A stretch of DNA of 5,528 nt from an uncultured Clostridia bacterium (lineage in GTDB: Bacteria; Bacillota; Clostridia; Peptostreptococcales; Anaerovoracaceae). Each line of letters begins with the position of its first letter. The first letter of the stretch is position 1. The notes beneath the pieces are model-generated. The model had not been told where the DNA came from. It saw only the letters and a list, made by a program, of their open reading frames with translations, and did not search any database. The stretch lies in NCBI GenBank assembly GCA_938034165.1, contig CALHKP010000034.1, forward strand, positions 1 through 5,528. Reading direction: 5' to 3'. Both the position numbers and the translations under genes were made by a program. This document shows positions 1 to 5,400 of the stretch, in pieces.

Positions 1-55
1 AAGGATGAGCCAATGGCTTATTTAATTTACACACATTATATCAACATAACCATTT
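1..55. other. Intergenic sequence with no recognisable feature
   Basis: AT-rich sequence lying outside the left repeat element. It holds only a tiny inverted repeat (AGCC-aat-GGCT, 10-19) followed by TTATTT, which could be the tail of a terminator for a gene left of the window but is too short to call. It shows no similarity to the sequence just outside the right-hand copy of the element (5088-5114), which is what fixes the left boundary of the shared repeat at about position 56. Confidence 0.4.
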
Positions 56-63
56 TACGGTAA

Positions 64-129
64 ATTTTGGCTCTCAAATAAGCGCAGATTTAAGTTTCGT
101 AAAAACGCGCTTATATTCGTCGCCAAAAT
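64..129 (+). other. Nested stem-loop with a compensatory base change between copies
   Basis: The outer stem is ATTTTGGC (64-71) with GCCAAAAT (122-129). The inner stem is ATAAGCGC (78-85) with GCGCTTAT (107-114). In the right-hand copy the inner stem reads TAAGCGT with ACGCTTA, so the C85-G107 pair is replaced by T-A (plus-strand A5058 and T5036). Both bases changed and pairing was kept, while the loop also varies. This is direct, though single-pair, evidence that the fold is under selection in DNA or RNA. The strand on which it acts is not known. Confidence 0.65.
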
Positions 130-191
130 CTCCTTCTAGATGAGTGTAAGGATACAAAAATCAGAGATTTTTGTTGAAAATTCAACATTTC

Positions 192-230
192 ACTAAGCGC
201 AAATTTTAATTTTATAAAGTTGCGCTTAGT
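192..230 (+). other. 11-bp stem-loop within the repeat block
   Basis: ACTAAGCGCAA (192-202) pairs perfectly with TTGCGCTTAGT (220-230) around a 17-base AT-rich loop. In the right-hand copy (4913-4951 on the opposite strand) the arms have diverged but most pairs survive. One C-G pair becomes T-G, which still pairs as a wobble in RNA of this orientation, and one other position near the base is lost. No T-run follows the stem on either strand, so it is not a canonical intrinsic terminator. Confidence 0.55.
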
Positions 231-280
231 CATAAGCGAAAAATGTAAGCGCAACTTGGCATTTTTGCGATATGCGCTGA

Positions 281-565
281 GTTAGGCACGACTAACCGCA
301 TCGAAATATCAAGTTAGCGCAGGCTAAACGCTTCAGGATGCGCTTAACCATCCACAGATGCCGAGTTAGGCGTGGCTAACCGCGCCTAGACTTCGAGTTA
401 GAAGCGACTAATCACGCCCGGATACTGAGTTAGGCACGACTAACCGCATCGAAATATCAAGTTGGTACAGCTAACCATACCCAAGCCTCGAATTAGACCC
501 GGCTAACCGCACCTAGCCCTCAAGTTACGCAACTAACCGCGTCTGAACACCTAGTCAGGGTTACC
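281..565 (+). repeat. Left tandem array of ~32-bp GTTAG-N6-CTAAC hairpin units
   Basis: Units begin at about 281, 313, 365, 397, 429, 461, 492 and 524, with a degenerate unit around 554 and a partial one near 336-349. The spacing is 30-32 bp apart from the gap holding the partial unit. Each unit has a 5-bp stem GTTAG/CTAAC around a variable hexamer (GCACGA, CGCAGG, GCGTGG and others), then a linker resembling CGCATCGAAATATCAA. Positions 277-315 and 425-463 are identical over 39 bases, which indicates a recent duplication inside the array. The period is not a multiple of three, so this is not a repeated protein. The reverse-oriented counterpart is at 4593-4862. Confidence 0.88.
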
Positions 566-578
566 TCACCACCATATA

Positions 579-615
579 AAAACAGGAGGTTGCGTTAATG
601 CAGGTCTCCTGTTTT
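579..615 (-). terminator. Intrinsic terminator of the MATE gene
   Basis: Read on the minus strand, a perfect 10-bp stem AAAACAGGAG (615-606) with CTCCTGTTTT (588-579) is followed by a TTTTTATAT tract. It starts 22 bases past the MATE stop codon, which is the expected place and orientation. The plus-strand side also ends in GTTTTGTTTTT, so it may work in both directions and could insulate the MATE gene from transcription coming through the left repeat array. Confidence 0.85.
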
Positions 616-637
616 GTTTTTCTTCTGTTTTGTTTTA

Positions 638-2005
638 TTAAGACAGCGGATGCCATTTGCCACTTCTGTAATGTGTTGTATATAGGACAAACAAAATCAT
701 GTTGTGGGTTATCATGCATGCCCATGCGGAAATCAGTCCGCCACCTAGCAGGTGTATCATAATCCAGGTTCCTGAAATTCTTACCAGCCACATGCAGGCT
801 GTGTCATATACAAATGGTCTGATGGTTCGACCGACTCCCTGCATCATACCTTCGATTGCCACCGATACACCGTAGAAAGGTTCCGATACTGCAACCATTC
901 TGAGGACAGTGCTTCCCAAGGCGATAACGACTTTGTTTGAGGAGAAAAGTCCAACCATGGCAGGTGCCGAAACAAAGAGCAGTGCCCCCGAAATAATCAT
1001 CATGCAGACTTCTGAGAAAATCAACATCCTCGACAGTGAAACCATTTTCTCCTTATCTCTTTCCCCAAGAGTATTTCCGCTGAGTGTCGCTGCTGCAGTC
1101 TGCATTCCGTGACCCGGTATGTAAAACGCGGATTCAACAGTATTTGCAATGGTATGAGCGGCAGTTGCCACCTGGCCCAGAGAGTTAATCATGGAAGCAA
1201 AGACAACGAATCCCATAGACGTTCCCACCCTCTGCAGAATGTTTGGAATGGAAACCTTGAGGCATGGAACGAGTATCGACTTGTCCGGTTTCAGTGACTG
1301 TCCCTTTGGGGAAAGCACAGGATGGCGCCACAGCGCAATTGTAATAAGAGCTCCTCCCACAACAAAAGAGATGGCGCTTCCGATTGCGGCACCGTCGGTT
1401 CCCAGGCCCGCGCCGTAAATTGTAACTCCGTGAAAATCCCTTGTAGGATATATCAGTATGAAGTTAAGAACTATATTTATTGCATTTACAATAAGGCCCA
1501 CCCTCATTGGGGTTTTGGTATCACCTGCCGCCCTCAGAACTGTACCAAAAACCATGCTGCAGCCTCGGGGAATCATCGGGATATATAAGATAAAGAAATA
1601 TCTTGCTGCAACGCTCTGAAGCTCTTTGTCTACCTGCATCCACACGGGAACATATTTGCTCAATGAAAGTACAACAACTGTCAGAACAGCTGAAGTAAGC
1701 AACACAATGAAAACTGCCTGTGCTGAAGCTTTGGTGGCTTTTTCGTATTCCTTCGCTCCGTAGGCTTTTGAAATATAGGCAAGAAAACCTATACCAAGCG
1801 CAAAGAATGCACTGTTAATCAGCCAGTTTACAGTATAGGTGGATCCTACAGCTGCTGTTGCTTCGGTTCCCAGTGCTCCAACCATTGCAGTATCAATGTA
1901 CTGAACAGTGGTCTGCATAAGCTGCTCAAGCATAGTCGGCCATGCAAGAGTAAAAATCACAGGGAGCAGGGAAAAATCAAGTAATTTGTTCTTTTGGTTT
2001 GTCAT
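638..2005 (-). CDS. MATE family efflux transporter
   Basis: A complete 455-residue protein, the usual length for the multidrug and toxic compound extrusion family (NorM/DinF-like). These are inner-membrane pumps that export cationic drugs or metabolites in exchange for Na+ or H+. It shows a hydrophobic pattern compatible with the family's 12 membrane helices and two pseudo-symmetric halves. Family-like features include AWPTMLEQLMQ and YIDTAMVGALG (about 21-46), LRAAGDTKTPM (157-167) ending the first half, GAAIGSAIS (205-213), the second-half entry PNILQRVGTSMGF (254-266), and GMMQGVGRT (386-394). The start at 2005 is preferred over an upstream in-frame ATG at 2119 because AAGGGAGGG sits 7 bases before it, the N-terminus then matches the family, and the upstream extension lies over the promoter. 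The substrate cannot be read from sequence. It is transcribed alone, divergently from the CPA2 antiporter, and has its own terminator. Confidence 0.95.
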   Translation of the reverse strand: MTNQKNKLLDFSLLPVIFTLAWPTMLEQLMQTTVQYIDTAMVGALGTEATAAVGSTYTVNWLINSAFFALGIGFLAYISKAYGAKEYEKATKASAQAVFIVLLTSAVLTVVVLSLSKYVPVWMQVDKELQSVAARYFFILYIPMIPRGCSMVFGTVLRAAGDTKTPMRVGLIVNAINIVLNFILIYPTRDFHGVTIYGAGLGTDGAAIGSAISFVVGGALITIALWRHPVLSPKGQSLKPDKSILVPCLKVSIPNILQRVGTSMGFVVFASMINSLGQVATAAHTIANTVESAFYIPGHGMQTAAATLSGNTLGERDKEKMVSLSRMLIFSEVCMMIISGALLFVSAPAMVGLFSSNKVVIALGSTVLRMVAVSEPFYGVSVAIEGMMQGVGRTIRPFVYDTACMWLVRISGTWIMIHLLGGGLISAWACMITHNMILFVLYTTHYRSGKWHPLS

Positions 2006-2076
2006 CAAACACCCTCCCTTACCAATAAAATCGCAAAATACACTTTCTGGATTCCACCCGGAAATTGAACCGAGCA

Positions 2077-2090
2077 GTACCCTAAGGTAC
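2077..2090. promoter_or_regulatory. 14-bp palindrome at the MATE start site, possible operator
   Basis: GTACC-CTAA-GGTAC is a perfect inverted repeat directly adjoining the predicted -10 box (2091-2096) and covering the expected transcription start of the MATE gene. A repressor bound here would block initiation. Alternatively it could form a small hairpin at the 5' end of the mRNA. No regulator gene lies in the window. Confidence 0.35.
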
Positions 2091-2119
2091 AGTATATCAT
2101 CACGGAAATTGCAAAACAA
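2091..2119 (-). promoter_or_regulatory. Predicted sigma-A promoter of the MATE gene
   Basis: On the minus strand the -35 candidate is TTGTTT (2119-2114), with a 17-base spacer and a -10 of TATACT (2096-2091). TGA just before the -10 forms an extended -10 element (TGATATACT). The start of transcription would fall near 2084, giving a leader of about 80 bases before the ATG at 2005. This is assigned by eye from consensus, and the -35 match is only partial. Confidence 0.55.
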
Positions 2120-2136
2120 TCAGCAAGTTAGTGGAA

Positions 2137-2160
2137 TTTTTTGTCAGAAATGACAAAAAA
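2137..2160. promoter_or_regulatory. Palindrome TTTTTTGTCA / TGACAAAAAA between the divergent promoters
   Basis: A perfect 10-bp inverted repeat with a GAAA centre lies between the MATE -35 (2114-2119) and the CPA2 gene's promoter (2185-2213). Its core, TGTCA-GAAA-TGACA, has the size and symmetry of a site for a dimeric repressor, placed where it could affect both genes. Alternatively, the arm followed by T-runs on both strands could act as a bidirectional terminator-like hairpin. No family of regulator is recognised. Confidence 0.45.
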
Positions 2161-2184
2161 ATATCAGACATACTTTTTTAAACC

Positions 2185-2213
2185 TTTTTCGCAGGAAAAA
2201 AATGGTATATAAT
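2185..2213 (+). promoter_or_regulatory. Predicted promoter of the CPA2 antiporter gene
   Basis: A perfect TATAAT (2208-2213) inside TGGTATATAAT supplies the -10. The hexamer 17 bases upstream (TTTTTC, 2185-2190) is a poor -35, so activity may depend on the TG-rich extended -10 or on an activator. The transcript would start near 2220, giving a short leader of about 25 bases that contains AAGGGGAG (2230-2237), the ribosome binding site for the ATG at 2245. Confidence 0.5.
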
Positions 2214-2244
2214 AGAAAAAATAATATTTAAGGGGAGATGATTT

Positions 2245-4554
2245 ATGCATACACCGGATATGATAACGGATCTGGCTCTCATGCTTTTGTCGGCGGGAGT
2301 CATAACAATTTTGTTCAAAAAAATAAGGCAGCCTCTGATACTGGGCTACATTCTTGCGGGTTTTGTTATAAGCCCTTATTTTCCAATGTTTTTTACCGTT
2401 GAGGATTTGGACTCCATACATCTGTGGAGCGAAATCGGCGTAATTATTCTGATGTTTCACATCGGTTTTGAGTTTGATATTCACAAACTGGCCAAAATGG
2501 GCGGCACTGCAATTGTAACTGCTTTGATAAAAATGGGTGGCGTTATGGCGGCCGGATTTTTTGTTGGCAGACTTCTGGGTCTTTCGGACATCAACTGTAT
2601 TTTCCTCGGAGGAATGCTCTCTATCAGTTCCACTGCTGTTATACAAAAAAGCTTTGAAGAGCTGGAAATCAGAACGGAAAAATTTTCTCAGCTGGTTGTT
2701 GGCACAATGATAATAGAAGACATCGTCGGGATTTTTATTCTGGTGGTTCTTTCGACTATTTCCGTAAGCCAAAATGTTGAGGGCTTTGACCTTGTGATTC
2801 AGCTGCTTCTGATGATCTGCTACCTGATTGTATGGCTTATTTTGGGAATATATCTTTTGCCTACATTCCTGAACAAAGTAATTAACTACATGAATGACGA
2901 AATGCTAGTTGTTTTGTCCCTGGGTCTTTGCTTTGGAATGGTTCTCATAGCCAATGCTCTTGGTTTTTCTTCGGAGCTGGGCGCCTTTCTGGCAGGCTCT
3001 CTCATTGCAGGCACTGTCCACGTGGAGAGGGTTGAACATATAACAAAGGGAGTAAAAGACATGTTTGTGTCCTTTTTCTTCTTGTCTGTAGGTATGATGG
3101 TTGACCCTCATGCCATTAAAGTTTACGCACCGGTAATTATTCTGATAGCTGTAATTGCAGTTATTGCAAACCTTGTATTTGCAACCCTTGGCATGCTGCT
3201 TTCGGGGCAAACTCTTGAAACCTCTGTAAAGAGCGGATTCAGCCTTGTTCCTATAGGCGAATTTTCCTTTATCATAGCAAGCCTGGGAATCAACCTTGGG
3301 GTTATGGAACCTTATCTGTATCCGATAATCGTATCGGCTGCGGTTCTCACAGCATTTATAACACCGTTTCTAATCAAACATTCCGGCGAAGTAACTAACT
3401 GGCTTTACAGAATTTTACCGGACAAAGTCGTTGCGGGACTGGAAAAATATACTTCATCGGATCAGACGGATGATAATCAAGACAATGACTGGAACGAATA
3501 TATCCGTCTGTACTTTTCAAGACTTGTAATCTACGGAGTTATTATGCTTGTAATTACAATTGTGGGAATCAAAGGCGTAGCGCCTTTGTTCGTTACCCTT
3601 CTGCCTGATGTGGCAGCAAAGATTGCTACCTGCATTCTGATATATTTCGGCATGGCTATATTTGTTTCACCTATGATGAACTTTCACAATTCGCTATTTA
3701 CGTCCCTATGGCTCAAAAAAAGATCTAACCGAGTGCCGCTGATTGTTTTTACCACAGCTAAACTCCTTGTAATTGCATCCATTGCTGTTATTCCGCTTTA
3801 TCAGCTTTTGCATATCAGAATCGGAATTCTGTTCCTTCTGGTAATCGGAGTGGTTCTTGCTATTGCACGAAACGGCTTCATGTCGTCGTCTTATATAAGG
3901 ATGGAAACTCATTTTCTCAGAAATCTTAATGAACGCACAATAAGGGATGAGGAAGCAAAGGGATTTTGTCAGGCCTGGCTCGATGAGGAGCTTCAGATTA
4001 TTTCCCTGATTGTGCCAAAGGATGCCTTTTTCGTAGGAAAAAGACTGGACGAGCTTCAGTGGGGCCGAGTGTTTAACGTACAGGTGGTAAAAATCAGACA
4101 TCACGGAAAGCATATGATTCTTCCGGATCCCAAGACCCATATCTCTGCAGGTGACAAGCTATTTGTAATCGGCGATCCCAAATCCATCGAGAACTTCTAC
4201 AGGCTGATAAAAATCAAGCCAACCAGAGTGCCCCGAACTCTCAAGGAGTTCATGGACAGTGATTATCCTGATGTAGAAAACGCCCTTGCATTCTGTGCAG
4301 TCAAACTCAACGGCGACGAAGACTTTGCCGGCAAAACAATCAAAAACGGCAACATCCTGAAAAAATGGCATTGCGTAGTCCTGAGAATTCAACAAAACGG
4401 CTACACCACAGTAATGCCGGATATAAATACTACACTGACCAAAGACGATATCATCTGGATTATGGGTTCAAACAACAACACCGGCCGCATGCTCTCAAAA
4501 TACATGAGTGAAGACGCACTGTTCGAATGCAACAGCAGCCCGGAAACAGTGTAA
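2245..4554 (+). CDS. CPA2-family cation:proton antiporter with tandem RCK_C domains
   Basis: A complete 769-residue inner-membrane antiporter of the monovalent cation:proton antiporter-2 group (KefB/YhaU-like), expected to move K+ or Na+ against H+ for ion or pH control. Residues 5-380 form the Na_H_Exchanger domain. Typical motifs are the SISSTAVIQKSFEEL segment (126-140), IIEDIVGIF (156-164) with its acidic pair at 158-159, SSELGAFLAGSLIAG (242-256), FFLSVGMMVDP (278-288) and PIGEFSFIIASLG (336-348). A charged linker (about 401-417) leads to a second block of about four hydrophobic segments (420-545). Two cytosolic RCK_C (TrkA-C) domains follow, about 575-655 and 672-755. The usual TrkA-N Rossmann NAD-binding domain of KefB/KefC is absent, so gating by a small ligand on RCK_C is more likely than by nucleotide or glutathione. 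The start is set by AGGGGAG eight bases upstream. No canonical terminator follows; the repeat array begins about 40 bases after the stop. Confidence 0.92.
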   Translation: MHTPDMITDLALMLLSAGVITILFKKIRQPLILGYILAGFVISPYFPMFFTVEDLDSIHLWSEIGVIILMFHIGFEFDIHKLAKMGGTAIVTALIKMGGVMAAGFFVGRLLGLSDINCIFLGGMLSISSTAVIQKSFEELEIRTEKFSQLVVGTMIIEDIVGIFILVVLSTISVSQNVEGFDLVIQLLLMICYLIVWLILGIYLLPTFLNKVINYMNDEMLVVLSLGLCFGMVLIANALGFSSELGAFLAGSLIAGTVHVERVEHITKGVKDMFVSFFFLSVGMMVDPHAIKVYAPVIILIAVIAVIANLVFATLGMLLSGQTLETSVKSGFSLVPIGEFSFIIASLGINLGVMEPYLYPIIVSAAVLTAFITPFLIKHSGEVTNWLYRILPDKVVAGLEKYTSSDQTDDNQDNDWNEYIRLYFSRLVIYGVIMLVITIVGIKGVAPLFVTLLPDVAAKIATCILIYFGMAIFVSPMMNFHNSLFTSLWLKKRSNRVPLIVFTTAKLLVIASIAVIPLYQLLHIRIGILFLLVIGVVLAIARNGFMSSSYIRMETHFLRNLNERTIRDEEAKGFCQAWLDEELQIISLIVPKDAFFVGKRLDELQWGRVFNVQVVKIRHHGKHMILPDPKTHISAGDKLFVIGDPKSIENFYRLIKIKPTRVPRTLKEFMDSDYPDVENALAFCAVKLNGDEDFAGKTIKNGNILKKWHCVVLRIQQNGYTTVMPDINTTLTKDDIIWIMGSNNNTGRMLSKYMSEDALFECNSSPETV

Positions 4555-4592
4555 GATAAAGACGCATTCTACAGATGTGAGGATTCGGGGCG

Positions 4593-4862
4593 GCTAGACA
4601 TAGCTAACTCGGTATTTCGGAGCGGTTAGCATGCGCTAACTTGGTACTTCGAGAGTGGTTAGCCATAACTAACTTGATATTTCAGGCAGTTATCTAAGCT
4701 AACTCGTTAGTTCCCACGGTTAGCCTACGCTAACTCGATGTTTCTGGGCGGTTAGTCGCGCCTAACTCTTTAGTTCCCGCGGTTAGTTATGGTTAACTTG
4801 GCACTTCGGGGGCGGTTAGTCATAACTAACCCGATATTTTAGGGCGGTTAGCCGCGCCTAAC
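4593..4862 (-). repeat. Right tandem array of ~32-bp GTTAG-N6-CTAAC hairpin units
   Basis: Nine units start at 4593, 4625, 4658, 4689, 4719, 4751, 4782, 4815 and 4847, spaced 30-33 bp. As written on the plus strand, each is GGTTAG-N6-CTAACT followed by a linker such as CGATATTTCGGGGCG. This is the reverse complement of the left array's unit. Several units extend the stem by one pair (GTTAGC-ATGC-GCTAAC at 4625-4640; GTTAGC-CTAC-GCTAAC at 4719-4734). The first unit begins 38 bases past the antiporter stop codon with no terminator in between, so antiporter transcripts probably read into the array. Confidence 0.88.
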
Positions 4863-5087
4863 TCAGCGCAGATTGCAAAATCTTGAAATTGCGCTTACAT
4901 TTTTCGCTTGTACCTCAGCGCAATTTAAAAAAATCAAAATTTACGCTTAGTGAAATGTTGATTTTTCAACAAAAATCCCTGATTTTTGTATCCTTACACT
5001 CATCTAGAAGGAGATTTTGGCGATAAAAATAAGCGTGATTTTACGAAACTTAAATCTACGCTTATTTGGGAGCCAAAATTTACCGTA
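4862..5087 (-). repeat. Right copy of 226-bp stem-loop block (inverted partner of 56-281)
   Basis: This is the reverse complement of the left block, with equal length and no gaps. The coordinates map as x to 5143 minus x. It retains the outer stem of the first loop (ATTTTGGC/GCCAAAAT), the CAAAAATC/GATTTTTG hairpin and, with one compensatory change, the TAAGCG stem. The AAGGAG word at 5008-5013 looks like a ribosome binding site but is not followed by a usable start at the normal distance. Confidence 0.9.
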
Positions 5088-5114
5088 CAATTTGAAGATG
5101 TGGCAATCTGCGCT
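4865..5114. repeat. 27-bp terminal inverted repeats bounding the right block
   Basis: Positions 4865-4891 and the reverse complement of 5088-5114 match at 24 of 27 bases and share the perfect 12-mer AGCGCAGATTGC. They enclose a 250-bp unit that coincides with the right stem-loop block, which is the layout of a MITE-like non-autonomous element. The left copy has a diverged form of the inner arm (near 253-279) but no outer arm. No target-site duplication is evident and there is no transposase here. Confidence 0.6.
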
Positions 5115-5148
5115 TAATCAACCTCAAAAAAAAAACGGCGCAGATTGC
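5103..5148. repeat. 11-bp inverted repeat flanking an A10 run
   Basis: GCAATCTGCGC (5103-5113) and GCGCAGATTGC (5138-5148) are perfect inverted copies around a 24-base spacer with ten consecutive A (5126-5135). The 5138 copy continues with TTGAAAT (5153-5159), as the 4866 copy does (TTGAAAT at 4883-4889), so it looks like a third example of the terminal motif. It may mark the edge of a neighbouring element. On the minus strand the T10 run follows the 5148-5138 arm, but no compact stem precedes it. Confidence 0.5.
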
Positions 5149-5161
5149 TACTATTGAAATA

Positions 5162-5345
5162 TGCACTGTTTTTGGCTTGTTTATAGTTGATGGGCATCGA
5201 CCAGGCAAAGCTAAAATACGTCCTTCGTCTACGAGTATCGACCAAGCGTGGCTGGCATGCGTGCCACTGTCGATAGCAGTTGACCAAGCATATCTACTAT
5301 ACGTACTGTGGTCGACGCCCATCAACCAAGCAAAGCCAAAGTGCA
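5162..5345. repeat. 184-bp imperfect palindrome containing 42-bp tandem units
   Basis: The arms pair as TGCAC (5162-5166)/GTGCA (5341-5345), TTGGCTT (5172-5178)/AAGCCAA (5333-5339), GTTGATGGGC (5186-5195)/GCCCATCAAC (5317-5326) and TCGACC (5197-5202)/GGTCGA (5310-5315). Inside, a motif resembling ATCGACCAAGC recurs at 5196, 5237, 5279 and 5321, a period of 41-42 bp. One unit is itself palindromic (ATCGAC ... GTCGAT, 5237-5274, with GTGGC/GCCAC inside). This sequence is unlike the 32-bp arrays but has the same style of conserved arms with variable centres. Its function is unknown. Confidence 0.75.
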
Positions 5346-5354
5346 TTTTTTGAT

Positions 5355-5393
5355 TAATCGAGTAGGGGCTAACAAGCAGCCCCTACTCGATTA
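5355..5393 (-). terminator. Perfect 16-bp hairpin after gpmI, possible terminator
   Basis: TAATCGAGTAGGGGCT (5355-5370) pairs with its exact complement at 5378-5393 around a 7-base loop. It begins 7 bases downstream of the gpmI stop, the position of a 3'-end structure. It is not a textbook intrinsic terminator: on the minus strand the stem is followed by an A-rich run (TCAAAAAATGC), not T. The T6 run lies on the plus strand upstream of the stem. It may protect the gpmI mRNA 3' end, or be part of the adjoining palindromic element. Confidence 0.45.
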
Positions 5394-5400
5394 TAATATC

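Larger units (their letters stand above)
56..281 (+). repeat. Left copy of 226-bp stem-loop block (inverted partner of 4862-5087)
   Basis: The reverse complement of 4862-5087 aligns to this block over all 226 bases without a gap, with about 27 mismatches counted by eye (about 88% identity). The longest perfect run is 45 bases (120-164 against 4979-5023). The block is a chain of stem-loops: a nested stem at 64-129, a short hairpin at 155-173 (CAAAAATC-aga-GATTTTTG), a minor one at 173-186, an 11-bp stem at 192-230, and a weaker stem pairing AGCGCA (248-253) with TGCGCT (273-278). The words AAGCGC and GCGCTT recur throughout as stem arms. No convincing reading frame is present. It runs directly into the 32-bp hairpin array. 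The function is unknown; it could be a MITE-like DNA element or a structured RNA. Confidence 0.9.

Noticed and set aside
281..565. CRISPR array
   Set aside because: The constant parts are short (5-bp arms plus a degenerate linker), the variable part is only six bases, there is no 25-40 bp exact repeat with 30-bp spacers, and no cas gene is present.
281..565. Integron attC-like sites, because GTTAGGC and GCCTAAC fit the GTTRRRY/RYYYAAC boxes
   Set aside because: The units are 32 bp, hold only one pair of boxes, and many break the consensus. There are no gene cassettes between them and no integrase in view.
2006..2119. N-terminal extension of the MATE protein to an upstream ATG
   Set aside because: The extension (38 residues) has no family match and covers the predicted leader and promoter. 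The ATG at 2005 has a strong, well-spaced ribosome binding site.
2164..2772. 202-residue minus-strand reading frame opposite the start of the antiporter gene
   Set aside because: It is an antisense shadow of the well-supported antiporter gene, low in complexity, and resembles no protein family.
5017..5156. Short plus-strand frame starting with TTG after AAGGAG in the right block
   Set aside because: The spacing from AAGGAG to TTG is only three bases. In the left copy the equivalent frame stops early and most differences change the amino acid, while hairpin pairing explains the conservation better.
5080..5346. An 88-residue minus-strand reading frame with an apparent 14-residue repeat (YAW..., HAW...)
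   Set aside because: The repeat follows from the 42-bp DNA period. There is no ribosome binding site, the frame starts inside the palindrome and runs into the separate 226-bp block, and the protein resembles nothing recognised.
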